From: Nocardia sp. NBC_00565
GTDB taxonomy: Bacteria > Actinomycetota > Actinomycetes > Mycobacteriales > Mycobacteriaceae
Length of the DNA: 64,000 nucleotides
Assembly: GCF_036345915.1 (NCBI RefSeq)
Contig: NZ_CP107785.1
Location: 3,534,001 to 3,598,000, forward strand
Direction: 5' to 3'
Both the position numbers and the translations under genes were made by a program. Below the pieces are notes generated by a model that was given only the letters and a program-made list of their open reading frames with translations, had not been told where the DNA came from and did not search any database. Positions 50,371 to 60,565 of the stretch are shown piece after piece. The first letter of the stretch is position 1, and each line of letters opens with the position of its first letter.

Positions 50371-53300
50371 CTATGCCCGGACATCGAGTTCCGCCACCGG
50401 GCCTGGTTCGTCGCCCGGCTGGTCGACGGCTTGCAACCACCGGTCGATGCACTCCAGCAGTTCGTCGGGGTCGACGGGTTTGGTGATGTAGTCACTGGCG
50501 CCGGATGCCAAGCTCTTCTCCCGATCGCCCGCCATGGCCTTCGCGGTGACCATGATGATCGGGAGCCGGTCGAAGCGGGGCATTCTCCGTATCGCTGCGG
50601 TCGTGGCGTGTCCGTCCATCTCCGGCATCATCACGTCCATCACGATTACATCGACACCCGGGTTGGCCTGCAGTGTTTCGATGCCTTTTCGCCCGTTGGG
50701 CGCGTGGTCGACCGACATCCCGTTCAGTTCCAGCACTCCCGCGATCGCCAGGACATTGCGTGCATCGTCATCGATGATCAGAACCTTGCGTCCGGCCAGT
50801 CTGGGCTGCCCTGCCTGCCGCGCCGGTGTTTCGAGCTCCGTCCGGTGCGGATGGGTCAACAACAGGATGAACCGTTCGCAAAACTCATCAGGCGAAGCCA
50901 CCAGTTCGACCCGATGGTCGCGGGCATCGGACTCGATAAACCGTTCCTGATCGGGACCGAGTTCACGGACCGGATGGGCAAGCAGCGGAATACTTCTCGA
51001 CTCCGTGCCCTCGCGCAGCTCACGCAGGAACTCCGCCGTGCAGACGCCCGGCAGGCTCGCGTCCAGCAGGACACACCGATATGGATGGGCCGGCAATGCC
51101 TCGAGTGCTTTGTCGGCGGTACCGACGGACTCGATGCGGACCGTTCCCGCGGTGTCCGCAAGTGCCCCGACGACCCCACGGACCAGCCGGGTCAGCGGCC
51201 TGCGGCTCTGGTCTTCAATGACAAGTACGGAACGATCGATCGGCTTCGACCGCATCCTCGACTCGGCCGCGACCTCCAGTTGCGGTGTCACCGAAATATA
51301 GAGCGTGAACGTACTCCCGACGCCGAGCCGGCTTTCGGCACGAATCTCGCCACCGAGCAAGTTCGCCACCTGCCTGCTGATCGACAGGCCGAGGCCGGTA
51401 CCGCCGTATCGCCGGCTGGTGGTGCCGTCGGCTTGCTGGAACGCGGTGAAGATGGCCTCCAGGTTTTGCTCTGCGATACCGATTCCGGTGTCGCTCACGG
51501 AGAACGCGATGCGGTCGTCCTGCCGCCACACCCTGAGCCGGATCATGCCCTTCTCGGTGAACTTGACCGCATTGGACAACAGGTTGCGTAGCACCTGCCG
51601 CAGCCGCTGCTCATCGGTGTTGAGGTGGGTGGGAACGCCCGGTTCGACATCGACGTCGAACTCGAGGCCCTTCTGGCTGATGAGTGGCCGGAACGTGGTC
51701 TGCACGTATTCCAGCAACTGCCGCAGCGGCACCAGCTCCCTTTGAATATCCATCCTCCCGGCCTCGACCTTGGACAGGTCGAGAATATCGTCGATCAGCT
51801 GCTGTAGATCCTTGCCGGCGGACTGGATCACATTGGCGAATTCGACCTGCTTCGCGGTCAGATTCCGGGTTGTGTTCTGCGCCAATATGCCCGCCAAGAT
51901 TAGCAGGCTGGTCAACGGTGTGCGCAGCTCGTGCGACATGTTCGCGAGGAACTCCGACTTGTACTTCGACGCCAGCGCGAGCTGTTGGGCACGCTCCTCG
52001 ATCTCCCGCCGGGCCTGTTCAATTTCGAAGTTCTTGATTTCGATATCGCGGTTCTGGCGGACCAGCAGCTCTGCTTTTTCTTCGAGTGCCGCATTGGACT
52101 GTTGCAGCTCTCCCGCAAGTCGCTGCGATTCCTCGAGTAGGGCGTCGGTGCGCGCGTTGGCCATGATCGTGTTGGAATTCACGCCGATGCTTTCCATCAG
52201 CTGTTCGAGAAAATCTTGCTGTACCAGCGTGAACCGGCTGAAGGAGGCCAGTTCGATCACACCGAGCACCTGGTCCTCGAACACTATCGGCAGCACGATC
52301 AAGTTGACCGGTCGCGCGGCCCCGAGACCGGAGCTGATCTGGATGTAGTCCGACGGTGTCCGGTCGACCACGATCGCCTTTTTGGTCAGCGCCACCTGCC
52401 CGACCAGCGACTGGCCGAGCTCGAATACGACGTTGTCCTCATTGCGCCCGTAGCCCGCGATCAGCCGCAGCTCAACTCGGTTTTCTTCGGATTCCATGAA
52501 GAAGAACGCGCCGTACTGAGCGCCGACGAGCGGGGTGAGCTGGTTCATGATCAGCTGGGCGACCGCGCTGAGATCCCGGTGTCCCTGTAAGCGTCCGGAC
52601 ATCCGCGCCAGGTTGGTATTGAGCCATGCCTGCTCTTCGTTGGTGCGAGTGGTTTCGCGTAGGGACTGCACCATTGCATTGATGTTGTTCTTGAGTTCGG
52701 CGACCTCACCTTGCGCCTCGACAGAAATCGATCGGGTGAGATCTCCGGTCGCCACCGCGCTCGCGACCTCCGCGATGGCACGCACCTGACGCGTCAGGTT
52801 GCCGGCGAGCTCATTGACGTTCTCCGTCAGCCGCTTCCAGGTTCCGGATACGCCCTCGACCTCGGCTTGTCCGCCGAGCCGGCCATCCTTACCTACCTCG
52901 CGTGCCACCCTGGTCACCTCGGCGGCGAACGCCGACAACGTGTCGACCATGGTGTTGATCGTGGTCTTGAGCTCCAGGATCTCCCCGCGCGCATCGACGT
53001 CGATCTTCTGCGAGAGGTTGCCGCGCGCCACGGCCGTGGTGACCTGGGCGATGGACCGAACCTGACTGGTCAGATTGCCTGCCATCGAGTTCACATTATC
53101 GGTGAGGCTTTTCCAGGTACCGGCGACATTGGGCACGCGCGCCTGCCCGCCGAGGATGCCCTCGGTGCCCACCTCGCGCGCAACGCGGGTGACCTCATCG
53201 GCGAACGACGACAAGGTGTCCACCATCGTATTGATGGTCTGCGCCAGCGCGGCGACCTCGCCCTTGGCTTCGACGGTGATTTTCTGCGATAGGTCGCCGC

Positions 53301-54768
53301 GAGCAACCGCAGTGGCGACCTGGGCGATCGACCGCACCTGATCGGTCAGATTGTCCGCCATCACATTGACGGACTCGGTCAGACCTTTCCAGGTGCCGGA
53401 TACGCCTTTCACGTCGGCCTGGCCGCCGAGCCGCCCCTCCGTACCAACCTCGCGGGCGACGCGGGTGACCTCATCGGCGAACGAAGACAAGGTGTCGACC
53501 ATCGTATTGATGGTGTCCTTCAGCTCGAGGATCTCGCCCCGGGCATCGACCCGGATCTTCTGCGACAAATCCCCACGAGCAACCGCAGTCGTGACCTGGG
53601 CGATCGACCGCACCTGATCGGTCAGATTGTCCGCCATCACATTGACGGACTCGGTCAGACCTTTCCAGGTGCCGGATACGCCTTTCACGTCGGCCTGGCC
53701 GCCGAGCCGCCCCTCCGTACCAACCTCGCGGGCGACGCGGGTGACCTCATCGGCAAACGCCGAGAGCTGATCCACCATCGTATTGATGGTGTCCTTCAGC
53801 TCGAGGATCTCGCCCCGGGCATCGACCCGGATCTTCTGCGACAAATCCCCACGAGCAACCGCAGTGGCGACCTGGGCGATCGACCGCACCTGATCGGTCA
53901 GATTGTCCGCCATGAAGTTCACCGACTCCGTCAGGCCCTTCCAGGTGCCCGAGACTCCCAGCACCTGGGCTTGGCCACCGAGTTGACCTTCAGTACCGAC
54001 TTCGCGGGCGACGCGGGTGACCTCGTCGGCGAACGAAGACAAGGTGTCGACCATCGTATTGATGGTCGACTTCAGCTCCAGGATTTCGCCACGTGCATCC
54101 ACGGTGATCTTCTGCGACAGGTCGCCCTTCGCCACCGCAGTCGTCACCTCCGCGATCGACCGAACCTGCGCTGTGAGATTGCTCGCCATGATGTTCACCG
54201 ATTCGGTGAGGTCCCGCCATGTTCCCGATACGCCGGGCACCTGCGCCTGGCCACCCAACCGTCCTTCATTGCCCACCTCTCGGGCGACACGGGTCACCTC
54301 GTCGGCAAACGCCGAGAGCTGATCCACCATCGTATTGATGGTGTTCTTCAGCTCCAGCAGCTCTCCTTTGACATCCACGGTGATCTTCTGCGACAGGTCG
54401 CCCTGCGCCACCGCTGTGGCTACACCGGCGATGTCGCGGACTTGAGCGGTGAGGTTGTCCGCCATTGCATTCACCGACTCGGTCAAATCCTTCCAAGTGC
54501 CCGAGACCCCAGGCACCGACGCCTGGCCGCCGAGCTTGCCCTCGGTGCCCACCTCCCGGGCGACGCGGGTGACCTCGGTGGTGAATAGTGAGAGCTGGTC
54601 CACCATGCCGTTGAACACGGTGGCGATCTCGTCCAGCAGCGGATCACCGACCTTGGGCAGGGACCGCCGGAAGTCACCATCGCGTACCGCTTTGAGCCCA
54701 TCCAACAGGGGCTGCAGGCGTTCGTCGTTGTTGCTTACTCGATCCATGCTGGCAGTGTCTTGGACCAT
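50371..54768 (-). CDS. soluble poly-HAMP hybrid sensor histidine kinase
   Basis: A 1465-residue protein without membrane segments. Residues about 20-710 are eight HAMP-type modules: seven 92-residue repeats each with [16 protein letters not shown], and [11 protein letters not shown] elements, plus a degenerate first one. A GAF domain (about 750-890, [13 protein letters not shown] through [16 protein letters not shown]) and a coiled coil lead to HisKA with phospho-acceptor His946 in [11 protein letters not shown], then the HATPase ([24 protein letters not shown]). Two C-terminal receiver domains follow: a degenerate one (about 1180-1310) and a complete one with Asp1378 ([13 protein letters not shown]) and MVTAKA. 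The layout recalls group III fungal osmosensor kinases. ATG 54747 is an alternative start. Confidence 0.92.
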   Translation of the reverse strand: MVQDTASMDRVSNNDERLQPLLDGLKAVRDGDFRRSLPKVGDPLLDEIATVFNGMVDQLSLFTTEVTRVAREVGTEGKLGGQASVPGVSGTWKDLTESVNAMADNLTAQVRDIAGVATAVAQGDLSQKITVDVKGELLELKNTINTMVDQLSAFADEVTRVAREVGNEGRLGGQAQVPGVSGTWRDLTESVNIMASNLTAQVRSIAEVTTAVAKGDLSQKITVDARGEILELKSTINTMVDTLSSFADEVTRVAREVGTEGQLGGQAQVLGVSGTWKGLTESVNFMADNLTDQVRSIAQVATAVARGDLSQKIRVDARGEILELKDTINTMVDQLSAFADEVTRVAREVGTEGRLGGQADVKGVSGTWKGLTESVNVMADNLTDQVRSIAQVTTAVARGDLSQKIRVDARGEILELKDTINTMVDTLSSFADEVTRVAREVGTEGRLGGQADVKGVSGTWKGLTESVNVMADNLTDQVRSIAQVATAVARGDLSQKITVEAKGEVAALAQTINTMVDTLSSFADEVTRVAREVGTEGILGGQARVPNVAGTWKSLTDNVNSMAGNLTSQVRSIAQVTTAVARGNLSQKIDVDARGEILELKTTINTMVDTLSAFAAEVTRVAREVGKDGRLGGQAEVEGVSGTWKRLTENVNELAGNLTRQVRAIAEVASAVATGDLTRSISVEAQGEVAELKNNINAMVQSLRETTRTNEEQAWLNTNLARMSGRLQGHRDLSAVAQLIMNQLTPLVGAQYGAFFFMESEENRVELRLIAGYGRNEDNVVFELGQSLVGQVALTKKAIVVDRTPSDYIQISSGLGAARPVNLIVLPIVFEDQVLGVIELASFSRFTLVQQDFLEQLMESIGVNSNTIMANARTDALLEESQRLAGELQQSNAALEEKAELLVRQNRDIEIKNFEIEQARREIEERAQQLALASKYKSEFLANMSHELRTPLTSLLILAGILAQNTTRNLTAKQVEFANVIQSAGKDLQQLIDDILDLSKVEAGRMDIQRELVPLRQLLEYVQTTFRPLISQKGLEFDVDVEPGVPTHLNTDEQRLRQVLRNLLSNAVKFTEKGMIRLRVWRQDDRIAFSVSDTGIGIAEQNLEAIFTAFQQADGTTSRRYGGTGLGLSISRQVANLLGGEIRAESRLGVGSTFTLYISVTPQLEVAAESRMRSKPIDRSVLVIEDQSRRPLTRLVRGVVGALADTAGTVRIESVGTADKALEALPAHPYRCVLLDASLPGVCTAEFLRELREGTESRSIPLLAHPVRELGPDQERFIESDARDHRVELVASPDEFCERFILLLTHPHRTELETPARQAGQPRLAGRKVLIIDDDARNVLAIAGVLELNGMSVDHAPNGRKGIETLQANPGVDVIVMDVMMPEMDGHATTAAIRRMPRFDRLPIIMVTAKAMAGDREKSLASGASDYITKPVDPDELLECIDRWLQAVDQPGDEPGPVAELDVRA
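52790..54630 (-). repeat. tandem 276-bp DNA repeats encoding HAMP modules
   Basis: Seven direct repeats of 276 bases (92 codons). The units at 53341-53616 and 53617-53892 are nearly identical: their first 130 or so bases match exactly, a small block differs (ACGAAGACAAGGTGTCG against ACGCCGAGAGCTGATCC), and the remainder is again almost identical. Patchy identity of this sort suggests recent unequal recombination or gene conversion inside the gene. Confidence 0.9.
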
Positions 54769-54804
54769 AAGCTGTACCTAACCTAACTTCGCCTCTGCAG
54801 CCAG

Positions 54805-55224
54805 TCAGTGTCCGAGGTCGACGTCGAAGTAATCGTGGCCGGCGGCGACCTGCCGAATGGCGTCCAGTAGGTCGTCGAATACTCCAGTCTTGAGCACCAG
54901 GCCAGCACCACCCGCCGCGATCACCCGATCGACCATGGATTGGTTCGCATCCCCGGTAAAGACCAGGACCCTGGTATCCGGGGACACGGCGCGCAGCCGG
55001 TCGATCGCATCGATCCCATCGCCATCGGGCAGCCGACGGTCGAGCAGGATGACGTGCGGATGGTGACGGCTCGCAGCACCGATGGCGTCCTCGACCGACC
55101 TCGCTATTTCGATGACCTCGATGTCGTCGACGAGCTCGAAGGCGGAGTCCAACGCCATCACCACCATAGGGTGATCTTCCGCCACCAGTAGCCGAGTATG
55201 ACCAGGGTCGACATCAGCCGACAT
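54805..55224 (-). CDS. stand-alone response-regulator receiver protein
   Basis: A 139-residue single receiver domain, MSADVDPGHTRLLVAEDHPM. The acidic pocket is Glu16-Asp17, the phospho-acceptor Asp62 in ILLDRRLPDGDG, the switch Thr in VLVFTGDAN and the conserved Lys in VLKTG. There is no output domain. It lies 36 bases upstream of the poly-HAMP kinase on the same strand and so is probably co-transcribed, acting as phosphorelay partner, CheY-like effector or phosphate sink (inference). Confidence 0.88.
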   Translation of the reverse strand: MSADVDPGHTRLLVAEDHPMVVMALDSAFELVDDIEVIEIARSVEDAIGAASRHHPHVILLDRRLPDGDGIDAIDRLRAVSPDTRVLVFTGDANQSMVDRVIAAGGAGLVLKTGVFDDLLDAIRQVAAGHDYFDVDLGH

Positions 55225-55760
55225 AGCTGTCAGTCTACATCGACGCCTGTTCGTTGCTGCCAGATTTATACGAGTCGCACTTTCTCATAGAATTTCATGA
55301 TCTTAATTGACTAGACACAATATTTATCCCGAACTGCGATCCGGATCTCAGGAAGGTAATCAAACCTTCGGAAATCTGTTCATGTCGGTGCAATACCGCT
55401 GCAGCCTACCGCCGATACAGCGGTTGACACAGGTCTAGTCGTGATTGATGCCGCATCATCGTATTTCCACAGATCGGAGCACACCTTTATCAGCGGCAAT
55501 CCTCGTCACCACACCGCGAGTGGAGCAGCATCGAGCTTGCCATCCGCTGATGTCACTGCGACGCTCGGATAACATGCTATTGAGGGCACATGCGGCGGGG
55601 CAGCCTTCGCGCTTCACGTGATGGTTATCGGCACCGGGGAGACAAAATATGCGGGGAATATACGACATACACATATCCGGCAATGGGTTGATGGAACGAC
55701 ATCGGACGGTCGGGTGATATATTCAACAATCGCGACTGTCTGTCGATCACTCGAGACCGG
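55225..55760. other. A/T-richer intergenic region upstream of the receiver-kinase operon
   Basis: About 540 bases with visibly lower G+C than the rest of the window (for example around 55262-55330 and 55630-55735) and no convincing coding frame. It presumably contains the promoter of the receiver/kinase pair. The composition suggests either a complex control region or imported DNA. Confidence 0.4.
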
Positions 55761-55953
55761 TCATCGGTCCTCGCCAGCCAGCGTGCGAGCGTAGTCGCGT
55801 AACCGGGTCGCGTCGTGATCAGCCTGGGACGTGCCGAAGTGTCTTTGGAGGATCTGGGTGACTGCGCCGTCTTCGGCCTCGGCCCTGCGGTGCCCGCGTT
55901 CTGGCAAGAATCGATGCCGCCGAAGTGTCCTCGGCAGCACCGCCGGGCGTGCG
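55761..55953 (-). pseudogene. possible C-terminal gene remnant of unknown family
   Basis: An open minus-strand frame without a start codon encodes RRAEAEDGAVTQILQRHFGT followed by SQADHDATRLRDYARTLAGE and a stop at 55761-55763. It is bounded on the other side by a TAG directly next to the LysR stop. Composition looks protein-like and third codon positions are G/C-rich, but no family is recognised. It might be the tail of a lost gene or chance. Confidence 0.25.
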
Positions 55954-55955
55954 AG

Positions 55956-56837
55956 CTAACTGCCCACCGCACGCAATGCCTCCAGCACCGCGACCAGCCC
56001 CCGGCTACGCGGTTTGTCCCGCCGGATCACCAGCGCGATCGTCCGATGCAGTCGCGGCGTGAGGGTTCGGACGGCCACGAGCGCGTCATCCGCCGGTATC
56101 GCCATCCTCGGCAGTACCGCGTATCCGAGCCCGGCACCCACCAACTCTTTGATCGCTGCGACGCTGCCGAGTTCCATCACCGGCTTCACCGTGATGCCCG
56201 CCTTGGCGAACCACTGGTCGACGAGTCTGCGGGTATTGCCGCCGGATTCGAACAACACCAGCGGGCGGGCGGCGAGCGTCGCGGGCGTGATCCTGGCAGG
56301 TAACCCATGATCGTCAGCTGCGGCGACCACCACGAATTCGTCCTCGAGCACCGGCGTCACCTCGAAGGCGCGCCCTGGTGCGGGCATGGTGATGAACCCC
56401 AGATCGATCCGGTTCTCTTCCAGCGATTGCAACAGCCGATCGGTATTGCCGGTATGGACGACCAGTTCCAGCGACGGAAAGCGGCGGCGCAGGTCACGCA
56501 GGATCGGTGGCAACAGGTAGACGCATGCGGTCTCTCCGGTGCCGAGCCGAACGCGCCCCGTCGTGCCCTCGGTATACGCGGCAAGGCTTTCCACCGCGGC
56601 CACCACGGCGCCCTCGATGCGAGCGGCGTGTTCCAGCAACTCCGACCCGGCCGCTGTCGGCACGACGCGCTTGCCGACCCGTTCGAGCAGCAACACCCCG
56701 AGCCGCTGCTCCAGCTGATTGATTCTCAGGCTCACCGCGGGCTGCGTGATGCCGATGCTTTCTGCCGCCGCCGAAAAGCTGCCGTGCTCGATGACCTCGG
56801 TAAAGGCGTGCAGCTGGTCGAGATTCAGTTCGGACAC
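55956..56837 (-). CDS. LysR-family transcriptional regulator
   Basis: A 293-residue regulator from GTG 56837 (VSELNLDQLHAFTEVIEHGS). The helix-turn-helix is FSAAAESIGITQPAVSLRIN, QLEQRLGVLLLERVGKRVVP, and the effector domain covers VRLGTGETACVYLLPPILRD to VIRRDKPRSRGLVAVLEALR. Longer in-frame starts exist upstream but lack family support. It is divergent from the MFS gene at 56926 with 88 A/T-rich bases between, so it most likely controls that exporter. Confidence 0.88.
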   Translation of the reverse strand: MSELNLDQLHAFTEVIEHGSFSAAAESIGITQPAVSLRINQLEQRLGVLLLERVGKRVVPTAAGSELLEHAARIEGAVVAAVESLAAYTEGTTGRVRLGTGETACVYLLPPILRDLRRRFPSLELVVHTGNTDRLLQSLEENRIDLGFITMPAPGRAFEVTPVLEDEFVVVAAADDHGLPARITPATLAARPLVLFESGGNTRRLVDQWFAKAGITVKPVMELGSVAAIKELVGAGLGYAVLPRMAIPADDALVAVRTLTPRLHRTIALVIRRDKPRSRGLVAVLEALRAVGS

Positions 56838-56925
56838 GTCTAAGTATTCCTTATGGATTCCATGAGAAATATTAGCACTATTTATACTCGATTTCTCTGA
56901 TAGACCGGTGCGGGGAGAAGTCGCT

Positions 56926-58137
56926 GTGGTAGTCGAATGTCGTGCGCGCAAGAACAGCGCCGTTCCCCGCCGGGCACTGCTCTGCCTCGGTATCTCGCAG
57001 ATGGTCTGCTGGGGTGTCACCTACTATCTGATCGGCATCTTCGGCGACCGGATCGCCGCCGACCTCGGCTGGTCGAGCACCCTTGTACAGGGCGGGTTCT
57101 CGGTGGCCCTGCTGATCATGGGCCTCACCTCGGCCGTCACCGGCCGGTGCATCGACCGTTACGGCGGTCGACCGGTGATGGCGGCGGGTTCGGTCCTCGC
57201 CGCGTTCGGTTGCGCGGGAGTCGCCGTCGCGACTACTCCGATCGGATACTTCGCGGCCTGGGCCTGTCTCGGATCGGCCATGCGCTGCACGCTGTACGAC
57301 GCGGCCTTCGCCGCCTTGGCCCGGATCGGCGGTCCGGCGGCGAAACAATCGATGTCGCAGATCACGCTGCTCGGCGGGTTGGCGTCCAGCGTCTTCTGGC
57401 CGATCGGCCACGGCCTGGCCGAACTGCTCGGCTGGCGTGGCGCACTGCTCTGCTACGCCGCCTGCGCACTGCTGACGTTGCCACTGCATCTGGTGCTACC
57501 GAATAGCACTTACGTTCAACAACTTTCGACGGATGGCGTGGTTACGCCCGCGCCAACGGCGGACGGTCCGCGCGATCGATGGATCGCGGGCGGGCTGTAC
57601 GCGGTGGTCGTGGCCGGGGCCGGGTTTCTCGCGTCCGGGCTGTCCGCGCACCTGATCGGCATCCTCACCGGCCTCGGACTGGCCGCGACCGCGGCGGTCT
57701 GGGTGTCGACTCTACGCGGCATCACCCAATCCGTGGCCAGGCTCTTCGATGTGCTGTTCGGTCGACGTCGACACCCACTCGATCTCAATGTGATAGCCGT
57801 TGCGCTGCTGACACTTTCGTTCCCGCCGGGATTCGGCGGCGGGCAACTGGTGATCCTCGCCTTCGCCTGCACCGCCCTCTACGGCGCGGGCAACGGCTTG
57901 GCGACCATCACCCGCGGCACCTTGCCGCTCGTCCTGTTCGACCACCGGGACTACGGCTCGTTCACCGGGCGGCTACTGTTGCCCAGTTTCGTCCTATCCG
58001 CAGCGGCACCGGTCACCTACGCTGTCATGATCGAAAACTATGGCGCAACAGGCGCTTTGGGTCTGTCGACCGCCGTCGCCCTCGGAATGCTCGCAGCGGC
58101 CGTGATACTGCGCGCACGATACCGAGTGACGTCATGA
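56926..58137 (+). CDS. major facilitator superfamily transporter
   Basis: A 403-residue membrane protein from GTG 56926, eight bases after GGGGAG; GTG 56908 is an alternative. About 12 hydrophobic segments are present. The loop after helix 2 (GRCIDRYGGRPVMAAGSVLA) is the MFS signature, with a central cytoplasmic loop around residues 215-230. It resembles proton-driven drug or metabolite exporters; substrate is unknown. Local control by the divergent LysR protein is likely. Confidence 0.87.
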   Translation: MVVECRARKNSAVPRRALLCLGISQMVCWGVTYYLIGIFGDRIAADLGWSSTLVQGGFSVALLIMGLTSAVTGRCIDRYGGRPVMAAGSVLAAFGCAGVAVATTPIGYFAAWACLGSAMRCTLYDAAFAALARIGGPAAKQSMSQITLLGGLASSVFWPIGHGLAELLGWRGALLCYAACALLTLPLHLVLPNSTYVQQLSTDGVVTPAPTADGPRDRWIAGGLYAVVVAGAGFLASGLSAHLIGILTGLGLAATAAVWVSTLRGITQSVARLFDVLFGRRRHPLDLNVIAVALLTLSFPPGFGGGQLVILAFACTALYGAGNGLATITRGTLPLVLFDHRDYGSFTGRLLLPSFVLSAAAPVTYAVMIENYGATGALGLSTAVALGMLAAAVILRARYRVTS

Positions 58138-58553
58138 GCGCGATGCTCAGCCGGCCCGATCCGCGAATCCGGGCTTCTCGAGTCCAGATCAATATCTTTC
58201 GCGGAAATCCGAGACCACCGGTTACATCGTGCTGGACTCCGGCGGCCACTGCGGTGGTTCGCCAAAGCTAACGCAGTACCGGCACACCCGCGAGTAGAAG
58301 GCAGGGATCGCACGTTTGCACAGAATTAACGTATAGAGCACACGATCGCGACCGACAGCACCCCGCCGATCACTAAGCTCAATGACGCGTCTTCGACACC
58401 GACATAGGCGTCACCGGAAGAGCGGAGCGGCTCGAACCGGTTCTCTTAGCGCCCGCAGATACCGACAGACCGTAAATGCGTCGCGGCACCAGCGCACCGC
58501 CCGTTGAACTGAATCGGCAGTCTGTCCTGACCCAGCGACAACGCGGAGACCCC
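58138..58553. other. intergenic region without a recognised gene
   Basis: A 416-base gap between the MFS and wax ester synthase genes. No coding frame with family resemblance is seen. CGGAG at 58544-58548 is the ribosome site of the following gene. Confidence 0.4.
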
Positions 58554-60047
58554 ATGTCCCACGCCGACCTGAAAACCGCCCGCCACCTGGACGTCCGCAT
58601 CATGACGCCGGGCCAACTCGACAGCGGCACATCCGCTGACCGAGCGACACCTTCGCAAAGAATTCCGCTATCGGGCGACAACGGACCATCCCGGCAACTC
58701 AGCTCGCTCGACGTCGCGCTGCTCGATGCCGAATCACCCACCATGCTGCTCCACGTCGGGTCCGTCACGCTGCTGGAACCACCCACCGCAGGTAGCAGCG
58801 CGTTGGACATCACGGTAGTGCGGCGGTTGATCGCGAGCCGACTACATCTGATCGCACCCCTGAGGTGGCGATTACGCACCGTCCCGTTGGGTCTGGACCT
58901 CCCCTATTGGGAAGACAGCGACACCATCGACCTCGGGTATCACGTGCGCGATACGCGCCTTCCTGAAGGTTCGACCGACTTGGCGCTGGCCGATCTCGCC
59001 GCCCGCCTGCACGTGCAGCCGCTCGACCGAAGTCGACCACTGTGGGAATGCCACCTGATCTCGGGGTTGGCCGAAGGTCGCCAAGCCATCTACACCAAGG
59101 TGCACCATGCATTGATCGATGGCGTATCCGGGGCCGAGGTCATGGCCGCACTCTTCGATATCGTGCCCGAGCCCCAGCCCGTGCCGCCACCACCCGACGG
59201 GGTCCAGTTGGGACGAACGCCCAATCCCGCCGAAATACTCGGCCGCGGCATCGCACACACGATGACCCGCCAGGCCGATCGGGTGCGCCTGCCGCTGCGC
59301 CTGGGACCGATGCTGCCGAACGCACTCGCCGACATGCGCAAAGTGAATCCCACGCTACCGGGCAACGGCCCCAACGGCACCGACCGGTCCTTCGCCTTCG
59401 TCTCGCTATCGCTCGACACCGTCAAACAGGTCAAGAACAGCTTCGGCGGCACCGTCAACGACGTGGTAATGACATTGTGCACCACCGCATTTCGCCGCTG
59501 GCTACTGGACCACGACGCACCGGCCGACGACCCGGCCGTGGCCGCGATCCCAGTATCGGTACGCACCCAGGAGCAACTCGGCACCGCAGGCAACCAGTTC
59601 TCCATCATGCTGTGCGAACTACCGATCGGCGAACCCGACCCACAACACCGCCTGAAACTCACCCACGCCGCAATGCTGGCCGCCAAGGACCGCTTCCAAG
59701 CCACCCCACCGGCCCTGCTGCACTACGCCACCGCGGCCCTACCGCAGATCCTGCACGGCCTGGCCACCCGCCTACTCCTGCGCGTCGCCGCCCCCGCACT
59801 CCCACTGGCCAACATGGTCGTCTCCAACGTGCCCGGGCCGCAGATACCGTTGTACGCCGGGGGAATTCGGGTCGCCGGGAGCTACCCCATCTCCGTACTC
59901 ACCGACCTGTCCGGCCCGCTCAACATCACCGTCATGTCCTACAACGGCCACCTCGACTTCGGCATCCTCGCCTGCACCGACACCATCCCCGACGTCTGGA
60001 ACATCGCCACCTACCTCCGAGACGCACTCGCCGAACTAGTTCAATAG
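58554..60047 (+). CDS. wax ester synthase / diacylglycerol acyltransferase (WS/DGAT)
   Basis: A 497-residue acyltransferase, MSHADLKTARHLDVRIMTPG, with a longer than usual N-terminus (the family core starts near LSSLDVALLDAESPTMLLHV, residue 50). The catalytic motif HHALIDG is at residues 184-190, followed by GGTVNDVVMTL and, near the end, MVVSNVPGPQIPLYAGGIRV. It makes triacylglycerol or wax esters from acyl-CoA for storage, usual in Nocardia and mycobacteria, which carry many copies. A hairpin terminator candidate follows. Confidence 0.92.
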   Translation: MSHADLKTARHLDVRIMTPGQLDSGTSADRATPSQRIPLSGDNGPSRQLSSLDVALLDAESPTMLLHVGSVTLLEPPTAGSSALDITVVRRLIASRLHLIAPLRWRLRTVPLGLDLPYWEDSDTIDLGYHVRDTRLPEGSTDLALADLAARLHVQPLDRSRPLWECHLISGLAEGRQAIYTKVHHALIDGVSGAEVMAALFDIVPEPQPVPPPPDGVQLGRTPNPAEILGRGIAHTMTRQADRVRLPLRLGPMLPNALADMRKVNPTLPGNGPNGTDRSFAFVSLSLDTVKQVKNSFGGTVNDVVMTLCTTAFRRWLLDHDAPADDPAVAAIPVSVRTQEQLGTAGNQFSIMLCELPIGEPDPQHRLKLTHAAMLAAKDRFQATPPALLHYATAALPQILHGLATRLLLRVAAPALPLANMVVSNVPGPQIPLYAGGIRVAGSYPISVLTDLSGPLNITVMSYNGHLDFGILACTDTIPDVWNIATYLRDALAELVQ

Positions 60048-60136
60048 CCGCTCACCCGGACCCAGGCATCCACTCGAGCCAAAGCCCCGTGCTGACAACT
60101 ATCGACAATCAGGATCCTGACAACCCTCACCTACGA

Positions 60137-60155
60137 ATCCTGCCGTCAGCAGGAT
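60137..60155. terminator. hairpin terminator candidate after the WS/DGAT gene
   Basis: ATCCTGC-CGTCA-GCAGGAT is a perfect 7-bp stem with a 5-base loop, 89 bases after the WS/DGAT stop, followed by GGTCTT. There is no long U-run. Since the next gene is convergent, it could serve both directions. The rest of 60048-60565 shows no gene. Confidence 0.4.
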
Positions 60156-60565
60156 GGTCTTATCAACCCACCTCGACACGGGTGGCATCAGCTGCTTGGA
60201 CCGGTCACGCAACCCGTTCACACCCTCGGACCTCGTGGCAACGCATCCGCATTGCAGCGGGACAGCTACATCACGTACTGGAGAATTATCGCGGCGCCGA
60301 GAGCGGCAAACGTATCCGAACAACCCACCGCTGTTCTACGAATTGGCGCTGAGAATGGCTGAGGTGCGTCCAACAACGTAGCCGCACTTCATCCAGTGGC
60401 ACGCAGCTGTCCATTCTGGACGAACTGGCGCCCCCGAAGAACGACAGCGAGGGAGAGCTGTTCACCGTATTGCCCGATGCCGCTCAATCCGCGATACGTT
60501 GCAACAGCGGACGACACGAAAAGCGCTGTTGTATCGGGGCGGTGCATGCTGGTGCACCAGCCCGG

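Noticed and set aside
52700..54640. Regularly spaced direct repeats that could be taken for a CRISPR array or minisatellite
   Set aside because: Spacing is exactly 276 bases and in frame; they encode HAMP modules of the kinase. Repeat and spacer sizes do not fit CRISPR.
59042..60352. 436-codon plus-strand frame overlapping the WS/DGAT gene
   Set aside because: Shifted frame of the WS/DGAT gene with Arg/Pro/His-rich composition typical of frame artefacts.
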